A stretch of 64,000 nucleotides of DNA from Paenibacillus mucilaginosus 3016 (GCF_000250655.1 NC_016935.1:3738001-3802000), one strand, 5' to 3'. Positions 48,507 through 58,459 are shown, numbered from the stretch's first letter. Translations and numbers: made by a program. Notes: generated from the sequence alone by a model not told the origin.

Positions 48507-48534
48507 CCGGGCAAGCGGAAGGAGGGCTCTTCGC

Positions 48535-49308
48535 ATGAGCCGCAAACAGGGAACGGAGCTTAGCATCAAGGGAGTATCGAAGACGTTCGGGGACAAAAGC
48601 GTGCTGACCGGCATCGACCTCGAGCTGAAGCCGGGCGAATTCACCGCGATCGTCGGACGAAGCGGCTGCGGCAAAAGCACGCTGCTGCGCCTGGTGGCCG
48701 GCTTGGAGGAGCCTGCGAAGGGAAGCATCGCCGTTAATGGGGCGGTAAGCCGGGGCATTCATCCGGATACCCGCATCATGTTCCAGGACGCGAGGCTGCT
48801 GCCCTGGCAGCGGGTGCTCGCCAATGTGGAGATCGGCGCTCTGCCCGGCGACAAGGCCTCCGCAGCCGAGGCGCTGAGGCTCGTCGGCCTCGAAGAGCGC
48901 GCCGGTGCATGGCCCGGCGTCCTCTCCGGCGGGCAGAAGCAGCGTGTCTCACTCGCCCGGGCGCTGGCCGGCAGGCCGAAGCTGCTGCTTCTGGACGAGC
49001 CGCTGGGGGCGCTCGATGCGCTCACCCGCATCGATATGCAGGAGCTCATCGAACGGCTGTGGCTCGAGCAGGGCTTCTCGGCGATCCTCGTCACCCATGA
49101 CGTCAGCGAGGCCGTGGCGCTCGCAGACCGGGTCGTGCTGATCGAGGAGGGCCGGATCGCGATGGATCTGCCCATCGAGCTGGACCGTCCGCGCGAGAGG
49201 GACAGCGGCTTCGTTTACTATGAGAAGCTGATTCTCGACCGCATCATGCAGCGGGAGCGGGGGCAGTCCGTTTCGGGACGCAAACGGGAAATTTCGTTCT
49301 CCATATAA
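48535..49308 (+). CDS. ssuB: Sulfonate ABC transporter ATPase SsuB (first set)
   Basis: The ATG 48535 has GGAAGGAGGG upstream; 257 residues. Walker [12 protein letters not shown]-loop [10 protein letters not shown], signature LSGGQKQR, Walker [14 protein letters not shown] and switch VTHDVSEA are all intact. The C-terminal RPRERDSGF block is typical of the SsuB/TauB branch. 28 bases separate it from ssuC. Confidence 0.95.
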   Translation: MSRKQGTELSIKGVSKTFGDKSVLTGIDLELKPGEFTAIVGRSGCGKSTLLRLVAGLEEPAKGSIAVNGAVSRGIHPDTRIMFQDARLLPWQRVLANVEIGALPGDKASAAEALRLVGLEERAGAWPGVLSGGQKQRVSLARALAGRPKLLLLDEPLGALDALTRIDMQELIERLWLEQGFSAILVTHDVSEAVALADRVVLIEEGRIAMDLPIELDRPRERDSGFVYYEKLILDRIMQRERGQSVSGRKREISFSI

Positions 49309-49385
49309 TCCGACTTTTCGCATAGGAAAATACATTACCATTCGTTTAGCCAGCATCCCATTCCAAATTGGAAGGAGCCCGATCC

Positions 49386-49739
49386 ATGACCGCGTACTCC
49401 GCATTACAGGAAGACGTAACCTTTCCCCCAGCCGGTTCGGCCGGTCAAGCCGGCACATCCTCACAGGGCGGGGCTGATGTACTGCAGCTGCCCGACCTGC
49501 TCTTCGTCACTTACTGCTTCCGAACGTTCGGTCTGAACCGCGGCATCTACAATACGATTGACGAGTGGCTGTACCGCTACGGGATCCTCGAGATTACGAA
49601 GCGGCGGCGGACCGTGATCGCCTTCCTGTCGGAGCAGCAGCGGCAGGGCAGGCCGCCCGGCACTTATCTCAAATTCGGGAAGGGCGCATTGACCGGGCTG
49701 CTCCACGATTTTGTAACGCACGGACCACAACAAGGTTAG
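49386..49739 (+). CDS. Unknown 117-residue protein between the two ssu ATPase genes
   Basis: AAGGAG lies ten bases before ATG 49386. The N-terminal 30 residues are polar and probably disordered. The rest forms a compact, basic, helix-rich domain ([46 protein letters not shown]). There is no membrane helix or signal. It is tightly placed, 14 bases before the second ATPase gene, so it is probably expressed with it. Size and fold pattern could suit a small regulator or chaperone; I do not recognise the family. Confidence 0.75.
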   Translation: MTAYSALQEDVTFPPAGSAGQAGTSSQGGADVLQLPDLLFVTYCFRTFGLNRGIYNTIDEWLYRYGILEITKRRRTVIAFLSEQQRQGRPPGTYLKFGKGALTGLLHDFVTHGPQQG

Positions 49740-49753
49740 AGGAGGCACCGCGC

Positions 49754-50530
49754 ATGAGCGTCGTTGCGATTGACATTGATATACCGGAAAAGAGTTTCTC
49801 CACCCCGCAGGGAAGCGTTAAGGCGCTGCAGGATATCCGCCTGAACATCCGGCAGGGGGAATTCATCACGATCATCGGCCCGAGCGGCTGCGGCAAGAGC
49901 ACCCTGCTCAAGATTATCGCCGGGCTCGACACGGAGCATGGGGGGCGCGTGCTGCTCGAGGGCCAGCCGGTGGTGAAGCCGGGCATTGACAAAGGGTTCA
50001 TCTTCCAGGAGCATCGTCTCTTCCCCTGGTTGACCGTCGAGAAGAACATTGCGGCGGATCTGCCGCTGAGCCGCCCGGACGTGCGGGCCAAGGTCGACGA
50101 GCTGATCGCTCTCGTGCGGCTGCAGGGCTTCGAGAAGTCTTATCCCCGCGAACTGTCGGGGGGGATGAGCCAGCGGGTGGCGATTGCCCGGGCTCTGCTC
50201 CGCAGTCCCAAGGTGCTGCTGCTTGACGAACCGTTCGGCGCGCTCGACGCCTTCACGAGAAGCCACCTGCAGGAGGTGCTGCTCGATATCTGGCAGAAGA
50301 ACCGCACCACGATGATCCTGGTGACGCACGACATCGACGAGGCGGTGTTCCTCGCGAACCGCGTCATTGTCATGGACGCCAGACCCGGCACCATCCGCCA
50401 GATCGTGCCGGTCGACCTCCCGTTCCCCCGCAAGAAAGCGAGCTCTTCCTTCCTCGAATTCCGCAAGGCGGTGCTGAGCGAGTTCGAGCGCGTCGACGAG
50501 CTGGAGCTGGTGGACAGCTCGGGGATCTGA
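49754..50530 (+). CDS. ABC transporter ATPase, SsuB/NrtD-like (second set)
   Basis: The 258-residue ATPase has Walker [11 protein letters not shown]-loop FQEHRLFPW, signature LSGGMSQR, Walker [15 protein letters not shown] and VTHDIDEAV. The [21 protein letters not shown] tail is typical of sulfonate/nitrate/taurine importers. GGAGGC stands before ATG 49754. It is clearly diverged from the first SsuB (different signature and tail), so this is an older duplication or a separate acquisition. Confidence 0.93.
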   Translation: MSVVAIDIDIPEKSFSTPQGSVKALQDIRLNIRQGEFITIIGPSGCGKSTLLKIIAGLDTEHGGRVLLEGQPVVKPGIDKGFIFQEHRLFPWLTVEKNIAADLPLSRPDVRAKVDELIALVRLQGFEKSYPRELSGGMSQRVAIARALLRSPKVLLLDEPFGALDAFTRSHLQEVLLDIWQKNRTTMILVTHDIDEAVFLANRVIVMDARPGTIRQIVPVDLPFPRKKASSSFLEFRKAVLSEFERVDELELVDSSGI

Positions 50531-50567
50531 TGAACGGTACAAACCGAGAAGAGAGGAAGTAGACACG

Positions 50568-51461
50568 ATGAGTCAAACGGAAGCCGTAAGAAGCCCGGGC
50601 GGTGTGATCGTCCAGGAGGGGGGCTCGGGCCGGCAGACGCCTGCCCCGTCGCAGCCGTCCGCGAAGTATGAGGACCGCGTAAAATCGCAGAGGCGCAGGG
50701 AGCTGTGGAACGCGATATGGCGGGGCAGTGTGCTGCCGGTGACCATCCTGGCGGTGTGGCAGCTGCTGGGAAGCTTCGGGGTCGTCTCCGAGACGATCCT
50801 CCCGACACCGGCCGCCATCGTGCAGGCGTTCTGGGAGCTGCTTGTCTCCGGCGAGCTGCTCGGGCATCTGGAGATTTCGCTGTGGCGAGCAGCCGTAGGC
50901 TTCGCGGTCGGCGGGACGCTCGGGCTGCTCCTGGGGCTGGCGGCGGGTCTGTTCCGCGGCGTGGAGCAGTCCGTCGATCCTTCGATCCAGATGCTGCGCA
51001 CGGTGCCGCATCTGGCCGTGACGCCGCTGTTCATTCTGTGGTTCGGCTTCGGCGAGTTCTCGAAGATTCTGCTGATTGCCAAAGGCGCTTTCTTCCCGCT
51101 GTACGTCCAGACGTTCCTCGGCATCCGCAGCGTCGACTCCAAGCTCTTCGATGTGGCGCGGGTGCTCGAATTCAGCCGGCTGCAGCAGGTGACCAAGCTG
51201 GTGCTGCCTGCCGCACTGCCGAACATTCTGCTCGGCCTGCGGCTGTCGATCGGGGTGGCTTGGCTAGGTCTCGTCGTAGCGGAGCTCATGGGCTCCAGCG
51301 AAGGGGTCGGCTACCTGATCCTCGACGCGAGACAGTTCTCGCAGACGGCTGTCGTCTTCGTGGGGATCGTCATTTTTGCCACCGTGGGCAAGGGCTCGGA
51401 CTCGCTGGTCCGCCTGCTGGAGAAGCGCCTGCTGAAGTGGCGGGACAGCTATAAGGGCTAA
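50568..51461 (+). CDS. ABC transporter permease, SsuC-like (second set)
   Basis: The 297-residue permease has a polar N-terminal extension of about 45 residues absent from the first SsuC. LPTPAAIVQAFWELLVSGELLGHLEISLWRAAVGFAVGG and the loop LFDVARVLEFSRLQQVTKLVLPAALPNILLGLRLSIGVAW are conserved. No second binding protein is encoded nearby, so it may share SsuA or use one encoded elsewhere. Confidence 0.93.
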   Translation: MSQTEAVRSPGGVIVQEGGSGRQTPAPSQPSAKYEDRVKSQRRRELWNAIWRGSVLPVTILAVWQLLGSFGVVSETILPTPAAIVQAFWELLVSGELLGHLEISLWRAAVGFAVGGTLGLLLGLAAGLFRGVEQSVDPSIQMLRTVPHLAVTPLFILWFGFGEFSKILLIAKGAFFPLYVQTFLGIRSVDSKLFDVARVLEFSRLQQVTKLVLPAALPNILLGLRLSIGVAWLGLVVAELMGSSEGVGYLILDARQFSQTAVVFVGIVIFATVGKGSDSLVRLLEKRLLKWRDSYKG

Positions 51462-51507
51462 GATCCGGACCTGGCTTTCGGACTTTCCCGATATAAGGAG
51501 GTTTCCT

Positions 51508-51990
51508 ATGAACATTCAAGTAGCGCCGCTGGAGCGCAAGCAGCTTCTTGGAACCGCCGGCGGGCACAGCGTGGTGCTGGACCAGCCGGTGGAGCGGGGC
51601 GGGGACGGCGGCGGCTTCCGCCCGACCGAGCTGTGGCTGATCGGCCTGTCCGGCTGCGCGGCGGGGACGCTGAAGGGCATCGCCCGGGAGAAGGGCTATG
51701 CTCTCGAGAGCGTAAGCATAGAGGCCGAAGAGGAAACGGATGCGGAGGGGGCGATCTTCCGCGTCACCTTCCGTGCCGCCCTTCATGGGACACTGACGCC
51801 ATCGGAGAGAGCGCAGCTCCTTCGGGAGGTGAAGGGACGCTGCAAGGTTGTCAGGACGGTGCATCCGTCCATCAGCGTGGCATTCCGGGATGCGCTTGAG
51901 GCCGGCAGTCTCGCGGGAGTCAGCGGTGACACGGTGCAGTCTGAGCTGCGGGCAGGCTGCTCTTCGGAAGGCGGAGCCTGCTGCATATAA
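51508..51990 (+). CDS. OsmC/Ohr-like protein
   Basis: The 160-residue protein has two redox-type cysteines placed as in OsmC: one in the helix SGCAAGTLKGIAREKGY (near 51) and one in GRCKVVRTVHPSI (near 113), plus a Cys-rich end (GCSSEGGACCI). OsmC/Ohr proteins reduce organic peroxides. Position behind the sulfonate genes may reflect protection during oxygen-dependent desulfonation, which is inference. AAGGAGG lies upstream. Confidence 0.88.
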   Translation: MNIQVAPLERKQLLGTAGGHSVVLDQPVERGGDGGGFRPTELWLIGLSGCAAGTLKGIAREKGYALESVSIEAEEETDAEGAIFRVTFRAALHGTLTPSERAQLLREVKGRCKVVRTVHPSISVAFRDALEAGSLAGVSGDTVQSELRAGCSSEGGACCI

Positions 51991-52057
51991 GTAAGGATCA
52001 GGGACAACCCGCCGCTGCAGAACGGGGGGTCCATACATAAGAAAAGAGGGATGGACG

Positions 52058-53068
52058 ATGAGCATCACTTACCGCAGACTGGGCCGAACAGGGCTCAAAG
52101 TATCCAATGTGAGTCTGGGAACGATGGCCTTCGGCCGGTGGATTGACGAGAAGCAGTCCGCAGATGTGCTGGACACGGCCCTCGACGCGGGGATCAACCT
52201 GATCGACACGGCCGATGTGTACGGTTCGGGCATGGACAAGGGGAATCCGCTGGAGACGGGGGAATCCGAGACCATCCTCGGACGCCTGCTGGGCGCAAGG
52301 CGCGAAGGAGTCGTCCTGGCGACCAAAGTGCATGGCCGGGTGGGGCTGGGACCGAATGATGCGGGCCAGAGCCGGTATCACATCTACCGGGCCGTGGAGA
52401 ATTCCCTGAAGCGGCTGAAGACGGACTACATCGACCTGTACCAGGTTCACCGGTTCGATGAAGAAACGCCCTTGGAGGAAACGCTGCGCGCGCTGGACGA
52501 TCTGGTACGCCAAGGCAAAGTACGCTATATCGGCGCCTCGAATTATGCCGCCTGGCAGCTCGCCAAGGCCCACGGCCTCTCCGCTCTTCACGGCCTGCAC
52601 CGCTACGAGAGCGTTCAGCCGGAATACAGCCTGATCAACCGCGGGATCGAGCAGGAGCTGCTGCCCTTTGCGGGCTCCGAGGGGGTAGGCGTCATCGTGT
52701 ACAGTCCGCTCGGCCGCGGGCTGCTGACCGGCAAGTACGCCTATGGGCAGACCCCGCCGGAGGGCTCGCGCGGTGCCGCCGGCGAGAAGCGGCTGCAGTC
52801 CCTGCTCGAAGAGGAACGCCACTTCGAGATCGTGGAAGGGCTCGGTGCCATCGCTCAGCGCAGAGGCTGGACGCTTGCCCAGCTGGCGCTGAACTGGGTC
52901 GTCGGGCGTACGGGCGTGACCTCGGCGATTCTGGGGGCGTCCCAGGCGAAGCATATTCTGGATTCCACGGCAAAGCTCGGTGAAGCCTTGTCTGAGGAGG
53001 AGCTTCGGGAGATCGATGAAGTAAAGGGGCCGGGATGGGGAAGACGCCATACGGTCCAGGCACAGTAA
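52058..53068 (+). CDS. Aldo/keto reductase
   Basis: The 336-residue NADP-dependent TIM-barrel reductase has the catalytic set DTADVYGSG (D, Y), ATKVHG (K) and LYQVHRFD (H). The cofactor end reads GASQAKHILDS. The motif order fits the AKR11/AKR12-like group near YhdN/YajO; the substrate is unknown. AAGAGGG precedes the ATG. A shared terminator follows. Confidence 0.94.
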   Translation: MSITYRRLGRTGLKVSNVSLGTMAFGRWIDEKQSADVLDTALDAGINLIDTADVYGSGMDKGNPLETGESETILGRLLGARREGVVLATKVHGRVGLGPNDAGQSRYHIYRAVENSLKRLKTDYIDLYQVHRFDEETPLEETLRALDDLVRQGKVRYIGASNYAAWQLAKAHGLSALHGLHRYESVQPEYSLINRGIEQELLPFAGSEGVGVIVYSPLGRGLLTGKYAYGQTPPEGSRGAAGEKRLQSLLEEERHFEIVEGLGAIAQRRGWTLAQLALNWVVGRTGVTSAILGASQAKHILDSTAKLGEALSEEELREIDEVKGPGWGRRHTVQAQ

Positions 53069-53086
53069 ACGAAGAAAATAACAAGC

Positions 53087-53132
53087 AAAAAGGGACTGCC
53101 CCAAGCTTCACGACTCGGGTGCAGTCCCTTTG
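53087..53132. terminator. Bidirectional terminator between the aldo/keto reductase and MFS genes
   Basis: AAAGGGACTGC (53089-53099) pairs with GCAGTCCCTTT (53121-53131). An A-run on the left provides the U-run for the minus-strand gene. The hairpin overlaps the last codons of the MFS gene. Confidence 0.82.
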
Positions 53133-54436
53133 ATGTTGCCCGGCATGTCCCGGACGCCCGCCGGCTTGAAGACGGCGATGGTTTCGGTCTGCTCCTTTGC
53201 TTGTTTGGATCCGCCCGATGCCTTCGGCCCCTTCTGCTTCGGCCGGATGGCGAACAGTGCGGTGAGCACCCCCAGAATCGAGACGCCCGCCAGCGAATAG
53301 AATAGGGCTGCCGTCGGCCACTTCATGCCGATCGACATCAGCGGCGGGCCTGCGGCTACGCCGATGAACCGCATGGAGCTGTAGACCGAGGAAACCGTGC
53401 CGCGCTGTTCCTTGTCTATGCCCTCGGTAATCAGGGCGTCCAGACAAGGCAGGGCGGTACCGATGCCGATGCCTCCGATACCGACGACGAGGAGCAGCAG
53501 CCACAGCGTCGTGATACCGAACCAAGCCATGAAGAGCATGGATGCGGTCAGGATCGTGAGACCGATGACCGTTACCCATTTCATTCGCGGCTTGTCCTCG
53601 CCGATCCATTTGCCCGTCAGGTAAGAAGCCAGGCACAAGGCGGAGAGGGGAACGGCGAGCAGGCCGCCTTTGGGCACCCCGTCAATGCCATACAGCTCCT
53701 CCAGCAATGTGGACAGATAGAACAGGACGGCAAAGAGCACGAACATGCCGATAATCCCGATCAAGAAGATCGCACCGAGCCAGCGGCCTTTTTCTTTGGC
53801 AATATTTACCAAAGAATGCAAAAATGCTGAAAACTTTGGTTTCTCCTTATCCTCGGCTGCCGGAGGAACCTTGACCAGGAAGGCAACGAGCAGGATGGAG
53901 ATCAGGCACAAGACCGGAATGGACAAAAAGACCGCATACCAGGACAGCAAGGCGAGCAGAGAGCCCGCGATGGGACTGAGCACCTTGCCGAACGTATTCG
54001 ATGTCTCGACGACCCCGAGTCCCTTGCTCACATCCTCTTCCTTCTTGAACATGTCCCCGACCAGGGGAAGCACGATCGGGAGTCCTCCCGCAGCGCCGAT
54101 TCCCTGAATGCACCGGCCAATCAGGATGACAGCGAACGTGTAGGCTCCGGCGAACCAGTGGGCCGTCCCGCACAGGAGTCCTCCTACGGCTGCGATGAAC
54201 AGGCTCGGGATGATGATTTTCTTACGCCCGAACCGGTCCGACATGTACCCTGCAATCGGAATCAGGACAATGGCCACAACGGAGTACAGCGTAATGATCA
54301 GCGAGATCTGAAAGGAGGTGACCGCCAGCTCCCGCTTCATCAATGGAAGCGTCGGAATCAGCATGGAATTGCCAAGCGTCATGATGAGCGGTATGGATGA
54401 TACGGCGACAAGATCCCAAGTCTTTTTGGCTTCCAG
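53108..54436 (-). CDS. MFS drug transporter with an apparent CTG start
   Basis: The protein is a twelve- or fourteen-helix DHA1-like transporter: PLMKRELAVTSFQISLIITLYSVVAIVLIPIAGYMSDRFGRKK contains the MFS motif, and GRCIQGIGAAGGLPIVLPLVGDMF the drug-exporter motif. The first ATG (54382) would remove the opening half of helix 1. Reading 18 codons further upstream gives LEAKKTWDLVAVSSIPLI, which completes the helix, and AAGGAGG stands eight bases before that CTG at 54436. I therefore take CTG as the start, giving 442 residues. Substrate unknown. Confidence 0.9.
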   Translation of the reverse strand: MEAKKTWDLVAVSSIPLIMTLGNSMLIPTLPLMKRELAVTSFQISLIITLYSVVAIVLIPIAGYMSDRFGRKKIIIPSLFIAAVGGLLCGTAHWFAGAYTFAVILIGRCIQGIGAAGGLPIVLPLVGDMFKKEEDVSKGLGVVETSNTFGKVLSPIAGSLLALLSWYAVFLSIPVLCLISILLVAFLVKVPPAAEDKEKPKFSAFLHSLVNIAKEKGRWLGAIFLIGIIGMFVLFAVLFYLSTLLEELYGIDGVPKGGLLAVPLSALCLASYLTGKWIGEDKPRMKWVTVIGLTILTASMLFMAWFGITTLWLLLLVVGIGGIGIGTALPCLDALITEGIDKEQRGTVSSVYSSMRFIGVAAGPPLMSIGMKWPTAALFYSLAGVSILGVLTALFAIRPKQKGPKASGGSKQAKEQTETIAVFKPAGVRDMPGNIKGTAPES

Positions 54437-54581
54437 TCGGGTTACCTCCTTGGGTAGTCATAATGGCGCAGCGGCGATGGTACGGGAGGTTTCCGGTATG
54501 CCCGGTCAACGCACGAGTGTTATTTTGTGACAGCCGGAGCCGATTTATGCGGGGTTGGCCGGTGTCGAAAAGCAGGGGTTA

Positions 54582-54611
54582 TTGTCAAACTATTACCCTC
54601 TATTATATAAT
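54582..54611 (+). promoter_or_regulatory. Promoter of the amino acid transporter operon
   Basis: TTGTCA (54582-54587), spacer 18, TATAAT (54606-54611), 34 bases before the GTG start. Confidence 0.7.
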
Positions 54612-54645
54612 GTGGAAGTTCATTGAGAGAAAGGGGAATTGACCT

Positions 54646-55497
54646 GTGTATAAAAACAAGATGGTATTATCTGTCATTATGAGTTTGGCGCTTCTCGTCA
54701 GCGCCTGCGGCACGAAGCCGGCAGAGCAGACGTCGGGTAACGCAGGCTCCGGCGAACAGCCGGCAGCGGCCACCCAGGCATCGAAGCTGGATGCAATCAA
54801 AAAAGCGGGGAAAATTATTGTGGGGACGAGCGCGGACTATCCTCCTTATGAATTCCACAAAGAGATCGATAAGAAAGACCAGATCGTGGGCTTCGATATC
54901 GAAATCGCCAAGGAGATTGCCAAGGACCTCGGCGTTACGCTTGAGATGAAGGACATGAAGTTCGAAGGCCTTCTGCCGGCGCTTGAAGCAGGCAACATCG
55001 ATTTCATTATCTCCGGCATGACGCCGACTCCGGAGCGCCAGAAATCCGTTGACTTCACGAAAATCTACTATACCGCCGTTCAGCGGGTAGTGGTGCGTGC
55101 GGACGATAAGGCGAAGTACACGACGGTCGATTCGCTGAAAGGCCAGAAGGTAGGCGCCCAGAAGGGAGCCACCCAGGAGACGATCGTGAAAGAGCAGATG
55201 CCGGGCTCTGAAGTGAAGGCGATCGGCAAGATCACCGACCTGATTATGGAGATGAAGACGAAGAAGATCGAAGCGCTTGTGGTGGAGCAGCCGGTAGCGG
55301 ATGCGTTCCTCCAGAAGAACCCGGATCTCGTCTATGCCGATATCAAGCTGACGACCGAAGACAGCGGCTCGGCCATTGCCGTAAAGAAGGGCAGCGCGGA
55401 TCTGGTGGAAGCGATGAACAAGACGCTGGACCGTCTGATCTCCGATAAGTCCATCGACAAGTTCGTTACGGAAGCCAACGCACTGGTGGAGCAATAA
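54646..55497 (+). CDS. Polar amino acid ABC transporter, binding lipoprotein
   Basis: The GTG start with AAGGGGAA upstream gives 283 residues. The lipoprotein signal ends VSAC, followed by a Ser/Gly/Ala linker. The SBP family 3 domain begins at KIIVGTSADYPPYEFHKEI, with GFDIEIAKEIAKDLGV, FIISGMTPTPERQKSVDFTKIYY (Arg for the ligand carboxylate) and KVGAQKGATQE. This is the glutamine/arginine/polar amino acid group. It is followed by permease and ATPase genes. Confidence 0.94.
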   Translation: MYKNKMVLSVIMSLALLVSACGTKPAEQTSGNAGSGEQPAAATQASKLDAIKKAGKIIVGTSADYPPYEFHKEIDKKDQIVGFDIEIAKEIAKDLGVTLEMKDMKFEGLLPALEAGNIDFIISGMTPTPERQKSVDFTKIYYTAVQRVVVRADDKAKYTTVDSLKGQKVGAQKGATQETIVKEQMPGSEVKAIGKITDLIMEMKTKKIEALVVEQPVADAFLQKNPDLVYADIKLTTEDSGSAIAVKKGSADLVEAMNKTLDRLISDKSIDKFVTEANALVEQ

Positions 55498-55523
55498 TCT
55501 TCGCTTACCGGATATAAAGCAGG

Positions 55524-55590
55524 ACCCGGCGGGACACGCTGCACAATCCTTGAAGTCTCTTTTGTGCAGAAGCGCCCCAGTCGGGTTTTT
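55524..55590 (+). terminator. Partial terminator between binding-protein and permease genes
   Basis: Outer stem ACCCG/CGGGT and inner stem CTGCACAA/TTGTGCAG close a long hairpin followed by TTTTT. Such an intercistronic hairpin would raise binding-protein mRNA over permease/ATPase mRNA. Confidence 0.65.
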
Positions 55591-55631
55591 GCTTGTCAAT
55601 ATGCAGTTAACCAAGGAAAGGGGGGGAATCG

Positions 55632-56309
55632 GTGGATTTTTCGTTTTTGCCGCAGTACTATGGCTTTTTTATTGAGGGAGCAAGGGTCACGCTCATCCTC
55701 TCTTTGTTTACAGTGATCTTCGGTGTCATTCTCGGGGTGCTCATCGCCCTGATGAGGCTCTCCAGCATCTGGCCTCTGAAATTCTTCGGTTCCGCCTATG
55801 TGGAGTTCATCCGGGGGACGCCGGTGCTTGTGCAGGTGTATCTGTTCTACTACGGTCTGCCGATGGCGGGTGTGGAATTCCCGGAAGTGCCGTTCCTCGG
55901 ATCGAACTTCCCGGATATGATGGCGGCGATTCTGGCGCTCTCCATCAACTCCTCCGCCTATGTGGCCGAGGTTTTCCGTGCAGGTATTCAGGCTATTGAC
56001 AAAGGCCAGATGGAAGCCGGCCGCTCCCTCGGCCTCACCCATGCCATGACGATGTGGAATATCATTCTTCCGCAGGCGCTGCGCAACATTCTGCCTGCGC
56101 TGGGCAACGAGTTTATCGTTGTCATTAAGGAATCTTCGATCGTCTCGGTCATCGGGATCGGCGAGCTGATGTACAAAGCCGATACGATCAAGGGGAATAC
56201 GTACCAGGCCTTCGAGCCCCTGATCGTCGTCGCAATCATCTACTTTATCATCACCTTCACGCTGTCGAAGCTGCTCGGCGTGGCCGAAAGGAGGATGAAG
56301 ACCCATTGA
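55632..56309 (+). CDS. Polar amino acid ABC transporter permease
   Basis: The GTG start after AAAGGGGGG gives 225 residues and five helices. The HisM/GlnP features are [20 protein letters not shown] near residue 62 and the coupling loop [42 protein letters not shown]. Its stop overlaps the next start (TTGA). Confidence 0.94.
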   Translation: MDFSFLPQYYGFFIEGARVTLILSLFTVIFGVILGVLIALMRLSSIWPLKFFGSAYVEFIRGTPVLVQVYLFYYGLPMAGVEFPEVPFLGSNFPDMMAAILALSINSSAYVAEVFRAGIQAIDKGQMEAGRSLGLTHAMTMWNIILPQALRNILPALGNEFIVVIKESSIVSVIGIGELMYKADTIKGNTYQAFEPLIVVAIIYFIITFTLSKLLGVAERRMKTH

Positions 56310-57028
56310 TTAACGTCAAAGGACTGGAGAAAGCCTATGGCTCCAACAAGGTTCTCAACGGAATCGATATCGAGATCGCGAAGGGCGAAGTGGTTGTCGT
56401 CATCGGGCCGAGCGGCTCGGGCAAGAGTACGTTCCTCCGCTGCCTGAATCTGCTCGAGCAGCCGACCGGCGGGGATATCGAGTTCGACGGCATCTCGCTG
56501 CTGAAGGGAAAGCAGGACATCAACCGGCTCCGCCAGCGGATGGGGATGGTGTTCCAGCAGTTCAACCTGTTCCCGCACATGACTGTGCTCAAGAACATTA
56601 CCCTGGCGCCGCTCAAGCTGAGGAAGCTGAACGGCGAGCAGGCGGACAAGGTGGCAAGGGACCTGCTCCGCCGGATCGGCCTGGCCGACAAGGCCGACAG
56701 CTTCCCGGGCCAGCTCTCCGGTGGCCAGAAGCAGCGGATCGCCATTGCCCGCGCGCTGGCCATGTCGCCGGACGTCATGCTCTTCGACGAGCCGACCTCA
56801 GCGCTGGACCCGGAGATGGTCGGCGAGGTGCTCGACGTCATGAAGGAGCTTGCGGCCGAGGGGATGACGATGGTCGTCGTCACCCATGAGATGGGCTTCG
56901 CCCGCGAAGTCGGCACACGCCTGATCTTCATGGACGGCGGGAAGATCGTCGAGCAGGGGAAGCCGGCGGAGGTCTTCGCGAACCCGCAGCATCCGCGGAC
57001 CCAGGATTTTTTGCGCAAGGTGCTGTAA
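56306..57028 (+). CDS. Polar amino acid ABC transporter ATPase
   Basis: The TTG start overlaps the permease stop; AAAGGAGG lies eleven bases upstream. The 240-residue GlnQ-like ATPase has Walker [11 protein letters not shown]-loop [14 protein letters not shown], signature LSGGQKQR, Walker [21 protein letters not shown] and [11 protein letters not shown]. It energises uptake through the adjacent permease. A strong terminator follows. Confidence 0.95.
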   Translation: MINVKGLEKAYGSNKVLNGIDIEIAKGEVVVVIGPSGSGKSTFLRCLNLLEQPTGGDIEFDGISLLKGKQDINRLRQRMGMVFQQFNLFPHMTVLKNITLAPLKLRKLNGEQADKVARDLLRRIGLADKADSFPGQLSGGQKQRIAIARALAMSPDVMLFDEPTSALDPEMVGEVLDVMKELAAEGMTMVVVTHEMGFAREVGTRLIFMDGGKIVEQGKPAEVFANPQHPRTQDFLRKVL

Positions 57029-57036
57029 GAAACAGC

Positions 57037-57080
57037 AAAGCCTCACGATGTCTCCGAAGAGAGACCGTGAGGCTTTTTTT
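57037..57080 (+). terminator. Rho-independent terminator after the amino acid transporter
   Basis: AGCCTCACG (57039-57047) pairs with CGTGAGGCT (57066-57074), followed by TTTTTT. Confidence 0.88.
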
Positions 57081-57165
57081 GCTGCAGCGTGATAGAGGGG
57101 CGAAGGGATATCCGATGCCCCCCGGCAGCCACCCGGGCAGTCGAACACGCAAGGGCGCCCGATGA

Positions 57166-58350
57166 TTATCCGGTGTGCACCGATCCTTTGACCTTCCGGG
57201 CGAACTCTTCCCGGATCGCGGAGAGCAGGGCGGGGTCGGTGATGACGTCATAGGCGGTCTGCGCGAGCACCTTGGCTCCGAGCAGCATCCCCTCGAAAGC
57301 GCGCGGCTGCATGGCCAGGTCGCGGAATTCCACCGTGTGCAGCAGGTGCCGCTCGTCTACCACCTTGATGTACGGGTGGATCGCCGGACAGTGGCGCGAC
57401 ACATTGCCAAGGTCGAGAGACCCGTGGTCCTGGCCTGTTCCGATCTCGCTCTCCGGCACGCCCATGGCGGTCAGGTTGGCCGTGAACGCCGCGGACAGCG
57501 CTTCGTTCGTATTCAGCTCGTCATAAGAATACTCATAATTGGACCACTTGAGCGCGGCTCCGGTTTGCAGCGCGGCTCCTTCCGCACAGCGCAGCACCTT
57601 TTGAACGACCTCATCGGTATAGGGACGGTTCGCGGAGCGGATGTAGAACTCGGCCGCGGCATAGTCCGGTATGATATTCGGCGCCTTGCCGCCGTGCGTG
57701 ATGATGCCGTGAATGCGCGCATGGCTGCGCAGCTGCTGTCTCAGGGCGCCGATCGACTGGAAGAGCAGCAGAACGGCATCCAGCGCATTCACGCCTTCAT
57801 ACGGGCTTGCAGCGGCGTGAGCGGCCTTGCCGGTATACTCGAAGCGGAGGGCATCCATGGCGAGGGATTCGCCGGATTTCTCGTAGGCATAGTAAGGGTG
57901 GGCCATCAGGGCCACGTCCACGTCATCGAACAGGCCGGCGGCGGACATCGTCACCTTGGCGCCCTTGGTTTCCTCAGCCGGGGTGCCGTAGACCCGGATC
58001 TCGCCGCCGATCTCGTCAATGACGCTTTTCAGACCGATAGCCGCGCCGAGGCCCATCACGCAGATGAGATGGTGCCCGCAGGCGTGTCCGATCTCCGGCA
58101 GGGCGTCGTACTCGCACAGGAAGGCTACCGTCGGGCCGGGCTTGGCTGCGCGGTAGGTACCGAGGAAAGCCGTCGGCAGATCGAGCACGGGGGTCTGTAC
58201 TTCGAAGCCGCTGTTCTTCAGCGCTTCCACCAGACGGGCGGAGGCTTTCCATTCCTCGTTTCCAAGCTCGGGATGGTCCCCGATATAGCGGGATAGGCCG
58301 GTCAGCTCGCCGGCGTGGGAGTCGATGGTGGATTGGATGCGTTCTTTCAT
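57166..58350 (-). CDS. M20 family metallo-amidohydrolase
   Basis: The 394-residue protein starts at MKERIQSTID (ATG 58350). The open frame further upstream lacks a site. Metal-site residues are seen in GHACGHHLICVMG (near 96-108), GTPAEETKGAK (Glu-Glu) and MAHPYYAYE; the dimerization insert carries ALRFEYTGKAAHAAASPYEGVNALDAVL, typical of M20D. A late conserved HTVEF motif completes the site. M20D enzymes cleave N-acyl or p-aminobenzoyl amino acids in the cytosol. It may work with the neighbouring amino acid importer, but it is transcribed in the opposite direction. Confidence 0.93.
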   Translation of the reverse strand: MKERIQSTIDSHAGELTGLSRYIGDHPELGNEEWKASARLVEALKNSGFEVQTPVLDLPTAFLGTYRAAKPGPTVAFLCEYDALPEIGHACGHHLICVMGLGAAIGLKSVIDEIGGEIRVYGTPAEETKGAKVTMSAAGLFDDVDVALMAHPYYAYEKSGESLAMDALRFEYTGKAAHAAASPYEGVNALDAVLLLFQSIGALRQQLRSHARIHGIITHGGKAPNIIPDYAAAEFYIRSANRPYTDEVVQKVLRCAEGAALQTGAALKWSNYEYSYDELNTNEALSAAFTANLTAMGVPESEIGTGQDHGSLDLGNVSRHCPAIHPYIKVVDERHLLHTVEFRDLAMQPRAFEGMLLGAKVLAQTAYDVITDPALLSAIREEFARKVKGSVHTG

Positions 58351-58459
58351 AGGGGGTTCCGTCCTTCCTGATCTCATACCTATCCCTTCATTATAGGGCA
58401 AAGGAGGCGAGCGTTGCAAAGCGGGGGGAACTTATGAAAGGAATGTATGAAAACGCAAA

